Assembly (NCBI GenBank): GCA_002335385.1
Contig: DCVK01000048.1
Span: 6,196-33,499 of the forward strand
DNA length: 27,304 bases
Source: Candidatus Aminicenantes bacterium UBA2190
GTDB lineage: Bacteria; Acidobacteriota; Aminicenantia; UBA2199
Reading direction: 5' to 3'
Positions within the stretch are counted from its first letter, which is position 1, and every line of letters starts with the position of its first letter. A model generated the notes under the pieces. The model was not told where the DNA came from and did no database searches. It was given only the letters and a program-made list of their open reading frames with translations. A program made the position numbers and the translations under genes. Shown here piece after piece: positions 14,880 to 22,879 of this stretch.

Positions 14880-16379
14880 TCAGAATCCCTGGTAGACGAA
14901 CTCGGCCTTGGAGAACACGCCGAAGAAGAGGACGGCCAGGATGAAGAGGTAATACGCCGCCCAGCGCAGCGGCCATTGCAGTGAGCGCAGCGCCCGGCCG
15001 ATGCGCCACCGCCCCTGGAGCGTTTCCACCAGGAACAGCGCCCCGACGGCGGCCAGCGCCACGGCGAACTCGGCCTGGCCCGCCGCGCCGCTCCATTCGG
15101 CCAGTCCCCTGGCCCGGCCGGAGAACCAGCCCGCCGGCGAGAGCAGCCTGGCGAACATGTCCAGGGCGCCCGACAGGGATTCCGAGCGGAAGAGGATCCA
15201 GGCCAGGCTGACCAGCAGGAACGTGGACAGCTGCTGCCACGACCGGTTCCAGGCGGAATGGCCGGCGATGCCCAATCTCTTTTTTACCCGCCGGCGCGCG
15301 CGCCGGGAAAAAAATCCGGCCGCCAGGTAGACCCCGTGCAGCAGCCCCCACAGCAGGAAGGTCCAGGACGCGCCATGCCACAGGCCGCACAAGGCCATCG
15401 TCACCAGGCTGGCCAGGGCGTAGGCCTGCGCCTCCGTCTTCCGGCCCAGGAGGCTGGCCTGGGGAAAGCGCCGCAGGAAGGCGAAAGAAAGCGGTAGGAA
15501 CAGGTAGTCGCGCAACCACTGGGAAAGCGAAATGTGCCAGCGCCGCCAGAAATCACCGATGCTGAGGGCGAAGTACGGGCGGTCGAAATTCATCTGCAGC
15601 CGGTAGCCGAACAGCCGCCCCAGGCCAATGGCCATGTCCGAATACCCGGAGAAATCGGCGTAGATCTGCAGCGAATAGAACAGCGCCGCCGCCAGGATCG
15701 CCTGCGCCTGGAATTGCCCGGGGCTCTGGAACACCGGATCGACCAGCGCCGCCAGGCGGTCGGCGATCACCAGCTTCTTGAACATCCCCCACAGGACCTG
15801 GTGCAGGCCGGCGCTGATGTCCGCGGCGACGAAATCCCTGTTGCCTTCGAATTGCGGCAGCAGGCGGCCGGCGCGGTCGATGGGACCGGCCGTGATCTCC
15901 GGGAAAAAGACCACGAAGAGCAGCAGCCGGGAAAAGCGCTTTTCCGGCTGCAGCCGCCCCCAGTAGGCGTCCAGCAGATAGCTGATCTTTTTGAAAATGA
16001 AATAGGAGAGCCCGAGGGGCAGCAGCAGGCCGCCCCGGAACGCGGCGAGCCCCCGCCCGCCATCCGGCAGGAAGGCGCCCAGCAGGGAATTGAGCCACAA
16101 GGTGTATTTGAAGAACCCCAGCACGCCGACATTGAGCAGCAGCCCCAGCCACAGGAGCCGTTTGCGGCCGCTGGGCCGGGACGCCGGCATGCGCCCGGCC
16201 AGCAGGAAATCGGCCCAGGTCAGCAGGATCACCAGCGGCAGGTAAACCGGCCCGGCCAGCGCGAAGAATGCCAGGCTGGCCGCCAGCAGGAAACCGGGCC
16301 GCCAGGCGAGCGGCAGGGCATAGAAGACCAGCAGCGCCAGCGCGGCGGCGAGCAGAAAATCAAGGCTCAAAAATGACAT
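14880..16379 (-). CDS. MBOAT-family membrane O-acyltransferase (AlgI-like)
   Basis: A multi-pass membrane protein of 499 residues. Family signatures are NVGVLGFFKYTLW (about 83-95), PLGLSYFIFKKISYLLDAY (121-139), FFPEITAGPIDR (158-169), YADFSGYSDMAIGLGRLFGY (240-259), FWRRWHISLSQWLRDYLF (277-294) and GLWHGASW, whose H335 is the expected catalytic histidine. The length suits AlgI/PatA-type proteins that O-acetylate exopolysaccharide or cell-wall polymers. The ATG is preceded by GAAGGAGAC. It forms a two-gene operon with the SGNH-like gene. No alginate or other polymer biosynthesis genes lie in this window, so the acceptor is open. Confidence 0.9.
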   Translation of the reverse strand: MSFLSLDFLLAAALALLVFYALPLAWRPGFLLAASLAFFALAGPVYLPLVILLTWADFLLAGRMPASRPSGRKRLLWLGLLLNVGVLGFFKYTLWLNSLLGAFLPDGGRGLAAFRGGLLLPLGLSYFIFKKISYLLDAYWGRLQPEKRFSRLLLFVVFFPEITAGPIDRAGRLLPQFEGNRDFVAADISAGLHQVLWGMFKKLVIADRLAALVDPVFQSPGQFQAQAILAAALFYSLQIYADFSGYSDMAIGLGRLFGYRLQMNFDRPYFALSIGDFWRRWHISLSQWLRDYLFLPLSFAFLRRFPQASLLGRKTEAQAYALASLVTMALCGLWHGASWTFLLWGLLHGVYLAAGFFSRRARRRVKKRLGIAGHSAWNRSWQQLSTFLLVSLAWILFRSESLSGALDMFARLLSPAGWFSGRARGLAEWSGAAGQAEFAVALAAVGALFLVETLQGRWRIGRALRSLQWPLRWAAYYLFILAVLFFGVFSKAEFVYQGF

Positions 16380-16494
16380 GTCTCCTTCAATCGGCCTGCA
16401 AGGCCCCGGCGTTCGTTATCCCTTCATGCCGTTACCCTGCGGCGCCGGCCATTCCCAATTTCACTTTATCTTACCGTGCACCGTCCGCCGTTTT

Positions 16495-17160
16495 CTATCT
16501 GTTCATCCCCGGCTTGTTCTTCAATATCTCGATCCAGCTGTCGATCCCCGAACCATCGTGCGCCGACACCTCGACCACGGCGCAGGCCGGGTTCACTTTC
16601 CTGATATTTTCCCGTAATTTGGCGAGCGAAAAATTCTTCAAGGGCAGGAAATCGATCTTGGTGACCAGGCACAGCGGCGAGACCTGGAAGGCCAACGGGT
16701 ACTTCAGCGGCTTGTCTTCGCCCTCGGTGACGCTGATCAGCAGCACGTTCATATGGGCGCCGACGTCGAACTCGGCCGGGCAGACCAGGTTGCCGATGTT
16801 CTCCACGAACAGGTAGTCCATGCCGTCGGCCCCCAGTTCGTCGATGGCCGTCCGGATCCAGGAGGCTTCCAGGTGGCAGTCGCCGCCAAAGGGGCCGGTA
16901 TTGATCTGAAAGGCCTGGATGCCCAGCTTCTGCAGGCGCTCGGCGTCCAGCGTGGTCTGGATGTCGCCCTCGATGACCTTTATCCTTTTCCCCAGCTTCT
17001 TGACCGTCTCCTCGACCAGGGTGGTCTTGCCCGAGCCCGGCGAGCTCATCAGGTTGACGAAGAATATGTGCTTATCTTTCAGCTCCCTGCGGATCTGGTC
17101 GGCGACGGCGTCATTGGCCTTGAGCAGCTTCTGCATGACGGCGATTTTCTTGGTTTCCAT
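16495..17160 (-). CDS. hypB: Hydrogenase nickel-incorporation GTPase HypB
   Basis: GTPase that, with HypA, loads nickel into the hydrogenase large subunit. It has 221 residues. Visible: the P-loop PGSGKTT (41-47), EGDIQTTLDAERL, the metal site GGDCHLEA (C95, H96) with C127 in NIGNLVCPAEFD, and the base-recognition motif as TKID in place of NKxD. There is no histidine-rich N-terminal stretch, so it is a non-storing HypB. ATG 17160 is chosen because METKK begins the family-like N-terminus and lies just past a -10 box. It is divergent from the hydrogenase operon and separated from hypA by 4.3 kb. Confidence 0.95.
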   Translation of the reverse strand: METKKIAVMQKLLKANDAVADQIRRELKDKHIFFVNLMSSPGSGKTTLVEETVKKLGKRIKVIEGDIQTTLDAERLQKLGIQAFQINTGPFGGDCHLEASWIRTAIDELGADGMDYLFVENIGNLVCPAEFDVGAHMNVLLISVTEGEDKPLKYPLAFQVSPLCLVTKIDFLPLKNFSLAKLRENIRKVNPACAVVEVSAHDGSGIDSWIEILKNKPGMNR

Positions 17161-17167
17161 GCTCCGC

Positions 17168-17196
17168 GTTATAGCGCATCCGGGGCTGGAAAGCAA
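17168..17196 (-). promoter_or_regulatory. Promoter of hypB, probably leaderless
   Basis: On the minus strand TTGCTT (17196-17191) is followed after 17 nt by TATAAC (17173-17168), then only 7 nt to the ATG at 17160. Transcription would begin at or next to the start codon; the GGAG one base before the ATG is too close to be a normal ribosome-binding site. Confidence 0.55.
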
Positions 17197-17213
17197 GCGG
17201 CGGTTTTTCACCC

Positions 17214-17241
17214 TTGACATCTCTCTTTATTCCAATATAAT
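17214..17241 (+). promoter_or_regulatory. Strong sigma70-type promoter of the hydrogenase operon, short leader
   Basis: Perfect TTGACA (17214-17219) and perfect TATAAT (17236-17241) are spaced by 16 nt. The ATG at 17256 lies 14 nt past the -10, so the leader is about 7 nt and there is no ribosome-binding site. Confidence 0.75.
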
Positions 17242-17255
17242 GGACCTTAAAAATC

Positions 17256-18698
17256 ATGACAAACAACATACAAACCATCATTTTACTGACCATTTTCGTG
17301 CCGATCGTCGGCTCCCTCACCATCCCCCTGGCCGGCCTCATCTCGAAAAGGGCCCGATCCTTCTGGTCGGTGCTCATCGCCCTGGCCACCACCGCCTCCT
17401 CCATGCTGCTGCTCCCCTTCGCTCTCAAAGGAGGTGAGCTGGCCTTCCGCAAGACGCTGGCCCTGGGCCTCGATTTCATCGTCGTGGCCGACGCCCTGTC
17501 GGTCTTCATGGCCGTGGCCTCCTCCTTCATCGGCGCGCTGATCGTCGTCTACTCCCTGGGCTACATCGCCCACGAGGAGAACCAGAGCGAGTACTACTTC
17601 ATCGTGCTGCTTTTCATCGGCGCCATGATGGGGCTGGTCTTTTCGGCCAACCTGATCTTCATGTACCTGTTCTGGGAGATCGCCGCCATCGCCTGCTGGC
17701 GCCTGATCGGCTTTTACCGCGTGCGCGATCACGTGCTGAAGGCCGACAAGGCGTTCTTGCTGACGTTCTTCGGCGCCGTGGCCATGCTGCTGGGCTTCAT
17801 CCTCATCTACGCCCAGACCGGCACCTTCGACCTCACCGCCATGCGCGGGACCGCCATCCCCGGCATCGCCGTGCTGCTGATCCTGCTGGGCATGTTCTCC
17901 AAGTCCGCCACCGTGCCGCTGCACACCTGGCTGCCCGACGCCGGCGTGGCGCCCACCACCGTCACCGCCCTGCTGCACGCCGCCGTGCTGGTCAAGATCG
18001 GCGTCTACGCCTACGCCAGGATCTTCAGCTACACGTTCCAGCTCCCCGAGGGCTGGCAGCAGGCCATCCCCATCCTGGTCGTTTTCTCCAGCCTGTTGGC
18101 CGCCGCGGCCGCCGCCGTGGAGAACGATTTGAAGCGCATCCTGGCCTACTCCACGGTCAGCCAGATCGGCTACATCTTCCTGGGCTTCGCGGTCATGAAC
18201 CCCCTGGGCGTCTCCGGCTCACTGCTTTTCATCCTGATGCACGGCCTGGCCAAGGCCGGCCTCTTCCTCTGCGCCGGCATCATCATCCACGCCACCCACG
18301 AGCGCGATATCCGCAAGCTGGGCGGATTGATCAAGACCATGCCCTGGACCGCCGTCGCCTTCATCTTCTGCTCCTTCTCGGTCATCGGCATCCCGCCCTT
18401 CGGCGGCTTTTTCTCCAAATTCATGGTCATCGTGGCCACCGTGCAGTCGGGCCGCATCTGGGTGGCCGCCGCCGCGCTCTTCGCCGCGGTGCTGACCATG
18501 TACTACCTGTTCAAGGTGTTCAGCGCCGTCTTCATGGGCGAGGCCGCGCCCGCCTCCGGCCATAGGGAAGGGACGCGCTCCATGGTCTTCGTGGTCGTAA
18601 CGCTGGCCGTCCTGTCCCTGCTGGCCGGCCTCTTCGTCGCCTATCCCACGAAGCTGGCCAATATCGCCGCCGGCGAAATCGTAAGGTGGATCCAATGA
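17256..18698 (+). CDS. Hydrogenase antiporter-like membrane subunit 1 (NuoL/NuoM family)
   Basis: Ion-translocating membrane subunit of the complex I-like hydrogenase; 480 residues, about 14 helices. The conserved charged residues of the family are present: Glu in YLFWEIAAIACW, Lys in FSKSATVPLHTWLPDA, Lys in ENDLKRILAYSTVSQIGY, and Lys in MHGLAKAGLFLCAG. It has no long C-terminal extension, so it is more NuoM-like in length. First gene of the operon, with an ATG only about 7 nt into the predicted transcript. Overlaps the next gene by 4 nt (ATGA). Whether H+ or Na+ is moved cannot be told. Confidence 0.92.
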   Translation: MTNNIQTIILLTIFVPIVGSLTIPLAGLISKRARSFWSVLIALATTASSMLLLPFALKGGELAFRKTLALGLDFIVVADALSVFMAVASSFIGALIVVYSLGYIAHEENQSEYYFIVLLFIGAMMGLVFSANLIFMYLFWEIAAIACWRLIGFYRVRDHVLKADKAFLLTFFGAVAMLLGFILIYAQTGTFDLTAMRGTAIPGIAVLLILLGMFSKSATVPLHTWLPDAGVAPTTVTALLHAAVLVKIGVYAYARIFSYTFQLPEGWQQAIPILVVFSSLLAAAAAAVENDLKRILAYSTVSQIGYIFLGFAVMNPLGVSGSLLFILMHGLAKAGLFLCAGIIIHATHERDIRKLGGLIKTMPWTAVAFIFCSFSVIGIPPFGGFFSKFMVIVATVQSGRIWVAAAALFAAVLTMYYLFKVFSAVFMGEAAPASGHREGTRSMVFVVVTLAVLSLLAGLFVAYPTKLANIAAGEIVRWIQ

Positions 18699-20560
18699 AC
18701 CCGCAAAACCTGCTGATCCCGGTCCTGCTGCCGCTGCTGCTGGCCCTCTTCTCCTTCCTGCTGCCCCGCGGCATCAAGCGGCTGCGCGAGATCGTCTCCG
18801 TCCTCGGGGCGGCCCTCTTCGTCTACGTCGCCGTTTCGTTCTTCGGGGGGAAGGAGACCATGCTCACCCTGCCCTGGCTGGGCCACGGCATCGACTTCGA
18901 GCTGCGCCTCTACCAGTTCAGCCAGTTCATCCTGCTGGCCGTGAGCGGCTTCACCTTCCTGATCGTCCTCTATTCCACGGTGCGCATGGCCGGCAACCCG
19001 CGCCTGCGCGAGTACTACGGCTACCTGTTCCTGACCGCCGCCATGTCCGCCGGCGCCGTGCTGGCCAACAACTTCGTGCCGCTGGTCTTCTTCTGGGAGG
19101 GCCTGCTGATCACCCTGTACGCGCTGATCACCATCGGCGGCAAAGGGTCGCACCGCACCGCCGTCAAGGCCTTCCTCATCGGCGGCTTCTGCGACTTCTG
19201 CATGATCCTGGGCATCGCCATCCTCTGGTCCCAGACCGGCACGCTGCGCCTCTCGGACATCTCGGTCGTCCCCCAGGGGCTCACTGCGGTCAGCTTCTAC
19301 CTGATGATGATCGGCGCCGTCGCCAAGGCCGGCTCCATGCCCTTTCATACCTGGATCCCCGACGCCGCCGTCGACGCGCCGGTGGCGGTCATGGCCTTCA
19401 TCCCGGCGGCGCTGGAAAAGCTGCTGGGCATCTACATGCTGTCGCGCATCTGCCTCGACATCTTCCGGCTCGAGGTCAACAGCACGCCCGCCCTGGTGCT
19501 GATGACCCTCGGCGCCCTGACCATCGTCCTGGCCGTGTTCATGGCCCTGATCCAGAAGGACCTCAAGAAGCTCCTCTCCTTCCACGCCGTCTCCCAGGTC
19601 GGCTACATGATGCTGGGCATCGGCACCGCCATTCCCATCGGCATCGCCGGCGGCATCTTCCACATGATCAACCACGCCATGTACAAGAGCGGGCTGTTCC
19701 TGGCCGCCGGCTCCGTGGAGCAGCAGGCCGGCACCACCGAGCTGAAGAAGCTCGGCGGTCTCGCCCGCTCCATGCCGCTGACGGCGCTGGGCTTCATCGT
19801 CTGCGCCGCCGCCATCTCGGGCATCTGGCCGCTGAACGGCTTCGTCTCCAAGGAGATGGTCTTCCACGGCTCCTATGAGACCGGCTACACCATCTTCACC
19901 ATCGCCGCCTGGCTGGGGGCCATCCTCACCTTCGCCTCTTTCCTCAAGGCCGGACATTCCGTCTTCTTCGGGCCGCGCGGCCTGGAGACCGCCGCGGTGA
20001 AGGAAAGCCGCAGCCCCATCTATATCCCCATCCTGGTCCTGGCCGCCCTGTGCGTCCTGTTCGGCGTCTACAACGCCCTGCCGCTGAGGCTCTTCATCCA
20101 GCCCATCCTGGCCGGCCACGCGGCCCCGGGGGAGCACCTCGACTTCACCGCCCACGCCCTGGCCGTATTCAACCCCATCGCCCTCATCTCCATGGGCTGC
20201 CTGCTCATCGCCTTCGCCTTGCACGTCTTCGGCTTCCGGCGCGGCGGCAACAAGGCCTACCTGGCTTCAGAGCCCATCCATCGCCTGCCCGTTCTGCGCA
20301 CCCTCTATGACCTGGCCGAGGCCCGCGTCTTCGACCTGTACGAGCAGGGCATCAAGGGGCTGCAGGCCTTTTCCCGATTCCTGTTCCGTTTCGTCGACCG
20401 CCCCATCGACGCCTTTTTCGAGAAGTTCGTCGTGCAAATCGGCCGCGCCGCGACCGGCGCGCTCAAGGCCGTGCACAACGGCCTGTATGCCAACTACCTG
20501 GCCTGGGCCATCGGTGGGCTGGTGATCATCGTCTGGGCCATCGGCGCCCTGACGCGCTAG
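18695..20560 (+). CDS. Hydrogenase antiporter-like membrane subunit 2 (NuoL family, with C-terminal extension)
   Basis: Second ion-translocating subunit, 621 residues. Channel residues are conserved: Glu in VFFWEGLLITLY, Lys in VAKAGSMPFHTWIPDA, Lys in QKDLKKLLSFHAVSQVGYM, and Lys in NHAMYKSGLFLAAG. About 110 residues (513-621) follow the core, including long amphipathic stretches (about 530-590) and a last helix after HNGLYANYLAW. This resembles the NuoL/HyfB C-terminus, where a lateral helix braces the membrane arm. ATG 18695 overlaps the preceding stop and has AAGGTGG upstream; a GTG at 18686 is the alternative. Confidence 0.9.
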   Translation: MNPQNLLIPVLLPLLLALFSFLLPRGIKRLREIVSVLGAALFVYVAVSFFGGKETMLTLPWLGHGIDFELRLYQFSQFILLAVSGFTFLIVLYSTVRMAGNPRLREYYGYLFLTAAMSAGAVLANNFVPLVFFWEGLLITLYALITIGGKGSHRTAVKAFLIGGFCDFCMILGIAILWSQTGTLRLSDISVVPQGLTAVSFYLMMIGAVAKAGSMPFHTWIPDAAVDAPVAVMAFIPAALEKLLGIYMLSRICLDIFRLEVNSTPALVLMTLGALTIVLAVFMALIQKDLKKLLSFHAVSQVGYMMLGIGTAIPIGIAGGIFHMINHAMYKSGLFLAAGSVEQQAGTTELKKLGGLARSMPLTALGFIVCAAAISGIWPLNGFVSKEMVFHGSYETGYTIFTIAAWLGAILTFASFLKAGHSVFFGPRGLETAAVKESRSPIYIPILVLAALCVLFGVYNALPLRLFIQPILAGHAAPGEHLDFTAHALAVFNPIALISMGCLLIAFALHVFGFRRGGNKAYLASEPIHRLPVLRTLYDLAEARVFDLYEQGIKGLQAFSRFLFRFVDRPIDAFFEKFVVQIGRAATGALKAVHNGLYANYLAWAIGGLVIIVWAIGALTR

Positions 20561-20569
20561 GGAGGAGTC

Positions 20570-22051
20570 ATGTTATTCCTATTCATCATCGTTCCCCTGG
20601 TGCTGGCCGGGCTGCTGCCGCTGCTGGGCAAGGTGTCCAAGCGCCTGCTGCCCGACCTGCTGGCCAGCGCCGCCATGCTCTTCCTCCTCGTGCTCGCCGT
20701 CTTCAGCGCCCGGCCGCTGATCGCCGACGGCGGCATCATCCAGCAGGCCTTCTGGTTCGGCGCGCCGCTGAACATCCGCCTGCTGCTCGACGGCTTCAGC
20801 CTCTTCATGCTGTTCACCATCTCGCTGGTCAGTTTCGCCGTCACCATCTATTCCATCAACTACATGGAGCACTATGGGGCCAAGGCCAACTATTACGCCC
20901 TGCTGCTGGCGATGATCGCCGGCATGAACGGCCTGGTGCTGAGCGGCGACCTGTTCACCCTCTACGTCTTCCTCGAGGTGGCCGCCATCGCCTCCTATGC
21001 CCTGGTCGCCTTCGGCCGCGGCCATGACGAGCTCGAGGCCTCGTTCAAGTACCTGATGCTCTCCGCCGTCGCTTCGGCCTTCGTGCTGCTGAGCATCGCC
21101 GTCATCTTCGGCGTCACCGGCGGCGTGAGCTTCGGCGCAGTGGCCCAGGGCCTCAAGACGCTGAACATCAAGTACGTGGTCGGCTTCTGCAGCGGGCTGT
21201 TCCTGGCCGGCTTCGGCCTGAAGGCGGCGCTGGTGCCGTTCCACTCCTGGCTTCCCGACGCCCACCCTTCGGCGCCGGCGCCGATCTCGGCCATGCTGTC
21301 GGGCGTGCTGATCAAGGTCTCCGGCGTCTACGCCATGACGCGCATCTTCCTCGGCGTCTTCGGCCTCACGCCGGCGCTGACCACGGTGCTGACGGTCATG
21401 GGCATCGTCTCCATCTTCGTCGGCGCCCTGGCCGCGCTGGGCCAGAACGACATCAAGCGCATGCTGGCCTACTCCTCGATCAGCCAGATCGGCTACGTCG
21501 TGCTCGCCTTCGGCATCGGCACGCCGCTGGGCATCCTCGCCGGCCTCTTCCACCTGTTCAACCACGCGCTGTTCAAGTCGCTGCTCTTCTTGAACGCCGG
21601 CGCCGTCGAACAGTCGACCGGCACGCGCTCGCTGGACAAGATGGGCGGCCTGGCCAAGGTGATGCCCCTGACCGCCGTCACTTCGGCCATCGGCTCCCTG
21701 GCCATCGCCGGCGTGCCCCCGCTGAACGGCTTCTGGAGCAAGCTGCTGATCATCATCGCCCTGGTGCAGGCCAAGATGCACGTGCTGGCCGCCCTGGCCG
21801 TGCTGGGCAGCGTCATCACGCTGTGGTACTACCTGGTGCTGCAGCACCAGGCCTTCTTCGGCAAGCTGAACGAGGCCTGGCAGGGGGTCAAGGAGGCGCC
21901 GTTCTGGATGTCGGCCGCGACCGTCCTGCTGGCGCTGCTGTGCATCGTGACCGGCCTGGCCTTCCCCTTCGTCATCCAGTCCTGGCTGCAGCCCGCCGCC
22001 GACGTTCTCGGCAAAGGGGTCGGCGTGGCCCTGAACTTCATCGGATTCTAG
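20570..22051 (+). CDS. Hydrogenase antiporter-like membrane subunit 3 (NuoN/MrpD/MbhH family)
   Basis: Third ion-translocating subunit, 493 residues. The segment LYVFLEVAAIASYALVAFG with its Glu, then GLKAALVPFHSWLPDAHPSA, NDIKRMLAYSSISQIGY and FNHALFKSLLFLNAG, carry the expected Lys/His pathway residues. The wording of these motifs is closer to MrpD/MbhH than to E. coli NuoN. GGGAGGAG precedes the ATG. Position in the operon (before the J- and K-like genes) suggests it is the antiporter-like subunit nearest the catalytic arm. Nine-nt gaps on both sides. Confidence 0.9.
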   Translation: MLFLFIIVPLVLAGLLPLLGKVSKRLLPDLLASAAMLFLLVLAVFSARPLIADGGIIQQAFWFGAPLNIRLLLDGFSLFMLFTISLVSFAVTIYSINYMEHYGAKANYYALLLAMIAGMNGLVLSGDLFTLYVFLEVAAIASYALVAFGRGHDELEASFKYLMLSAVASAFVLLSIAVIFGVTGGVSFGAVAQGLKTLNIKYVVGFCSGLFLAGFGLKAALVPFHSWLPDAHPSAPAPISAMLSGVLIKVSGVYAMTRIFLGVFGLTPALTTVLTVMGIVSIFVGALAALGQNDIKRMLAYSSISQIGYVVLAFGIGTPLGILAGLFHLFNHALFKSLLFLNAGAVEQSTGTRSLDKMGGLAKVMPLTAVTSAIGSLAIAGVPPLNGFWSKLLIIIALVQAKMHVLAALAVLGSVITLWYYLVLQHQAFFGKLNEAWQGVKEAPFWMSAATVLLALLCIVTGLAFPFVIQSWLQPAADVLGKGVGVALNFIGF

Positions 22052-22060
22052 GAGACGCTC

Positions 22061-22576
22061 ATGCATCTTTTTCTATTGATCGGTTTGCTCGCCTTTTCCA
22101 TACTGGCCATCCTGAGCCGCGATCTGCTCAAGAGCGCCATCAGCCTGGCCGTGGCCAGCATCTTCCTGGCATTGGTCTTCTTCCGCATGAACGCCGTCTA
22201 CGCCGGGGTGTTCGAGCTCTCGGTGGTCGCCGGGCTGATCACCGTCCTCTTCATCACCGCCATCACCCTGACGCGCGGCGACGGCGACGTGGCCGAGAGC
22301 CGGGGGCACCGCATCGTCTTCCCGCTGTTCTTCCTGGCCCTGGCCGTCGTCGACCTGCTGGTCATGAAGAAGCTGCTGGGCCAGATCCCGGCTATCCAGG
22401 GCTCCGAGAGCGGGACCTTCAGCCAGGTGCTCTGGAACCAGCGCACGTTCGATCTGGTCGGTCAGGTCGGCGCCATCTCCGCGGGCGTGCTGGCCGTCCT
22501 GGCCCTGTTCCGCCGCGACGACCGGCACGGAAACGCCGCCTCGGACGGCGGCGACACGGGAGGCCGCCATGAATAA
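22061..22576 (+). CDS. NuoJ-type membrane subunit, MbhD-like and MbhE-like halves in one chain
   Basis: A protein of 171 residues with about five helices. The N-terminal half (LSRDLLKSAISLAVASIFLA, then AVYAGVFELSVVAGLITVLF with E52) resembles MbhD/DUF4040. The C-terminal half (VLWNQRTFDLVGQVGAISAG, about 139-158) resembles the MbhE/MrpA C-terminal motif. Together they occupy the place of NuoJ in complex I. A Gly/Asp/Arg-rich cytoplasmic tail follows. GGAG precedes the ATG, and the gene overlaps the NuoK-like gene by 8 nt. The role is to link the catalytic module to the antiporter-like subunits. Confidence 0.8.
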   Translation: MHLFLLIGLLAFSILAILSRDLLKSAISLAVASIFLALVFFRMNAVYAGVFELSVVAGLITVLFITAITLTRGDGDVAESRGHRIVFPLFFLALAVVDLLVMKKLLGQIPAIQGSESGTFSQVLWNQRTFDLVGQVGAISAGVLAVLALFRRDDRHGNAASDGGDTGGRHE

Positions 22577-22877
22577 CCTCTGGATTTTGAACATGGGCTT
22601 CGTCGCCCTGCTGGTCGGCATCGGCCTCTATTGCCTGCTGACCATGAAGAACACGGTCAAGCTGCTGATCGGCATCGAGATCATCGCCAAGGGGGTCACC
22701 CTGGCGCTGGTGGCCAGCGGCTACGCCCGCGAGAACCTGATGGTCGCCCAGAGCCTGGCCATCACCGTCATCGTCGTCGACGTGGCGGTCATCGCCACGG
22801 CGCTGGCGCTGATCATCAACATCAACCGCCATACCAAGAGCCTTGACGTCAGGAAACTGACCAAGCTGAAGGGATAA
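22569..22877 (+). CDS. NuoK-like membrane subunit
   Basis: A three-helix membrane protein of 102 residues. The motif NTVKLLIGIEIIAKG carries the Glu (E37) equivalent to E. coli NuoK E36, and the second conserved membrane acid is an aspartate (D71, in VIVVDVAVI) where NuoK has E72. The C-terminal NINRHTKSLDVRKLTKLKG parallels the NuoK tail. Same position and spacing as in nuo and related hydrogenase operons, between the J- and A-like genes. Confidence 0.9.
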   Translation: MNNLWILNMGFVALLVGIGLYCLLTMKNTVKLLIGIEIIAKGVTLALVASGYARENLMVAQSLAITVIVVDVAVIATALALIININRHTKSLDVRKLTKLKG

Positions 22878-22879
22878 CC

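Noticed and set aside
17161..17220. Upstream extension of hypB by 20 residues
   Set aside because: The added sequence would cross the hypB -10 and -35 elements, and family similarity starts at METKK.
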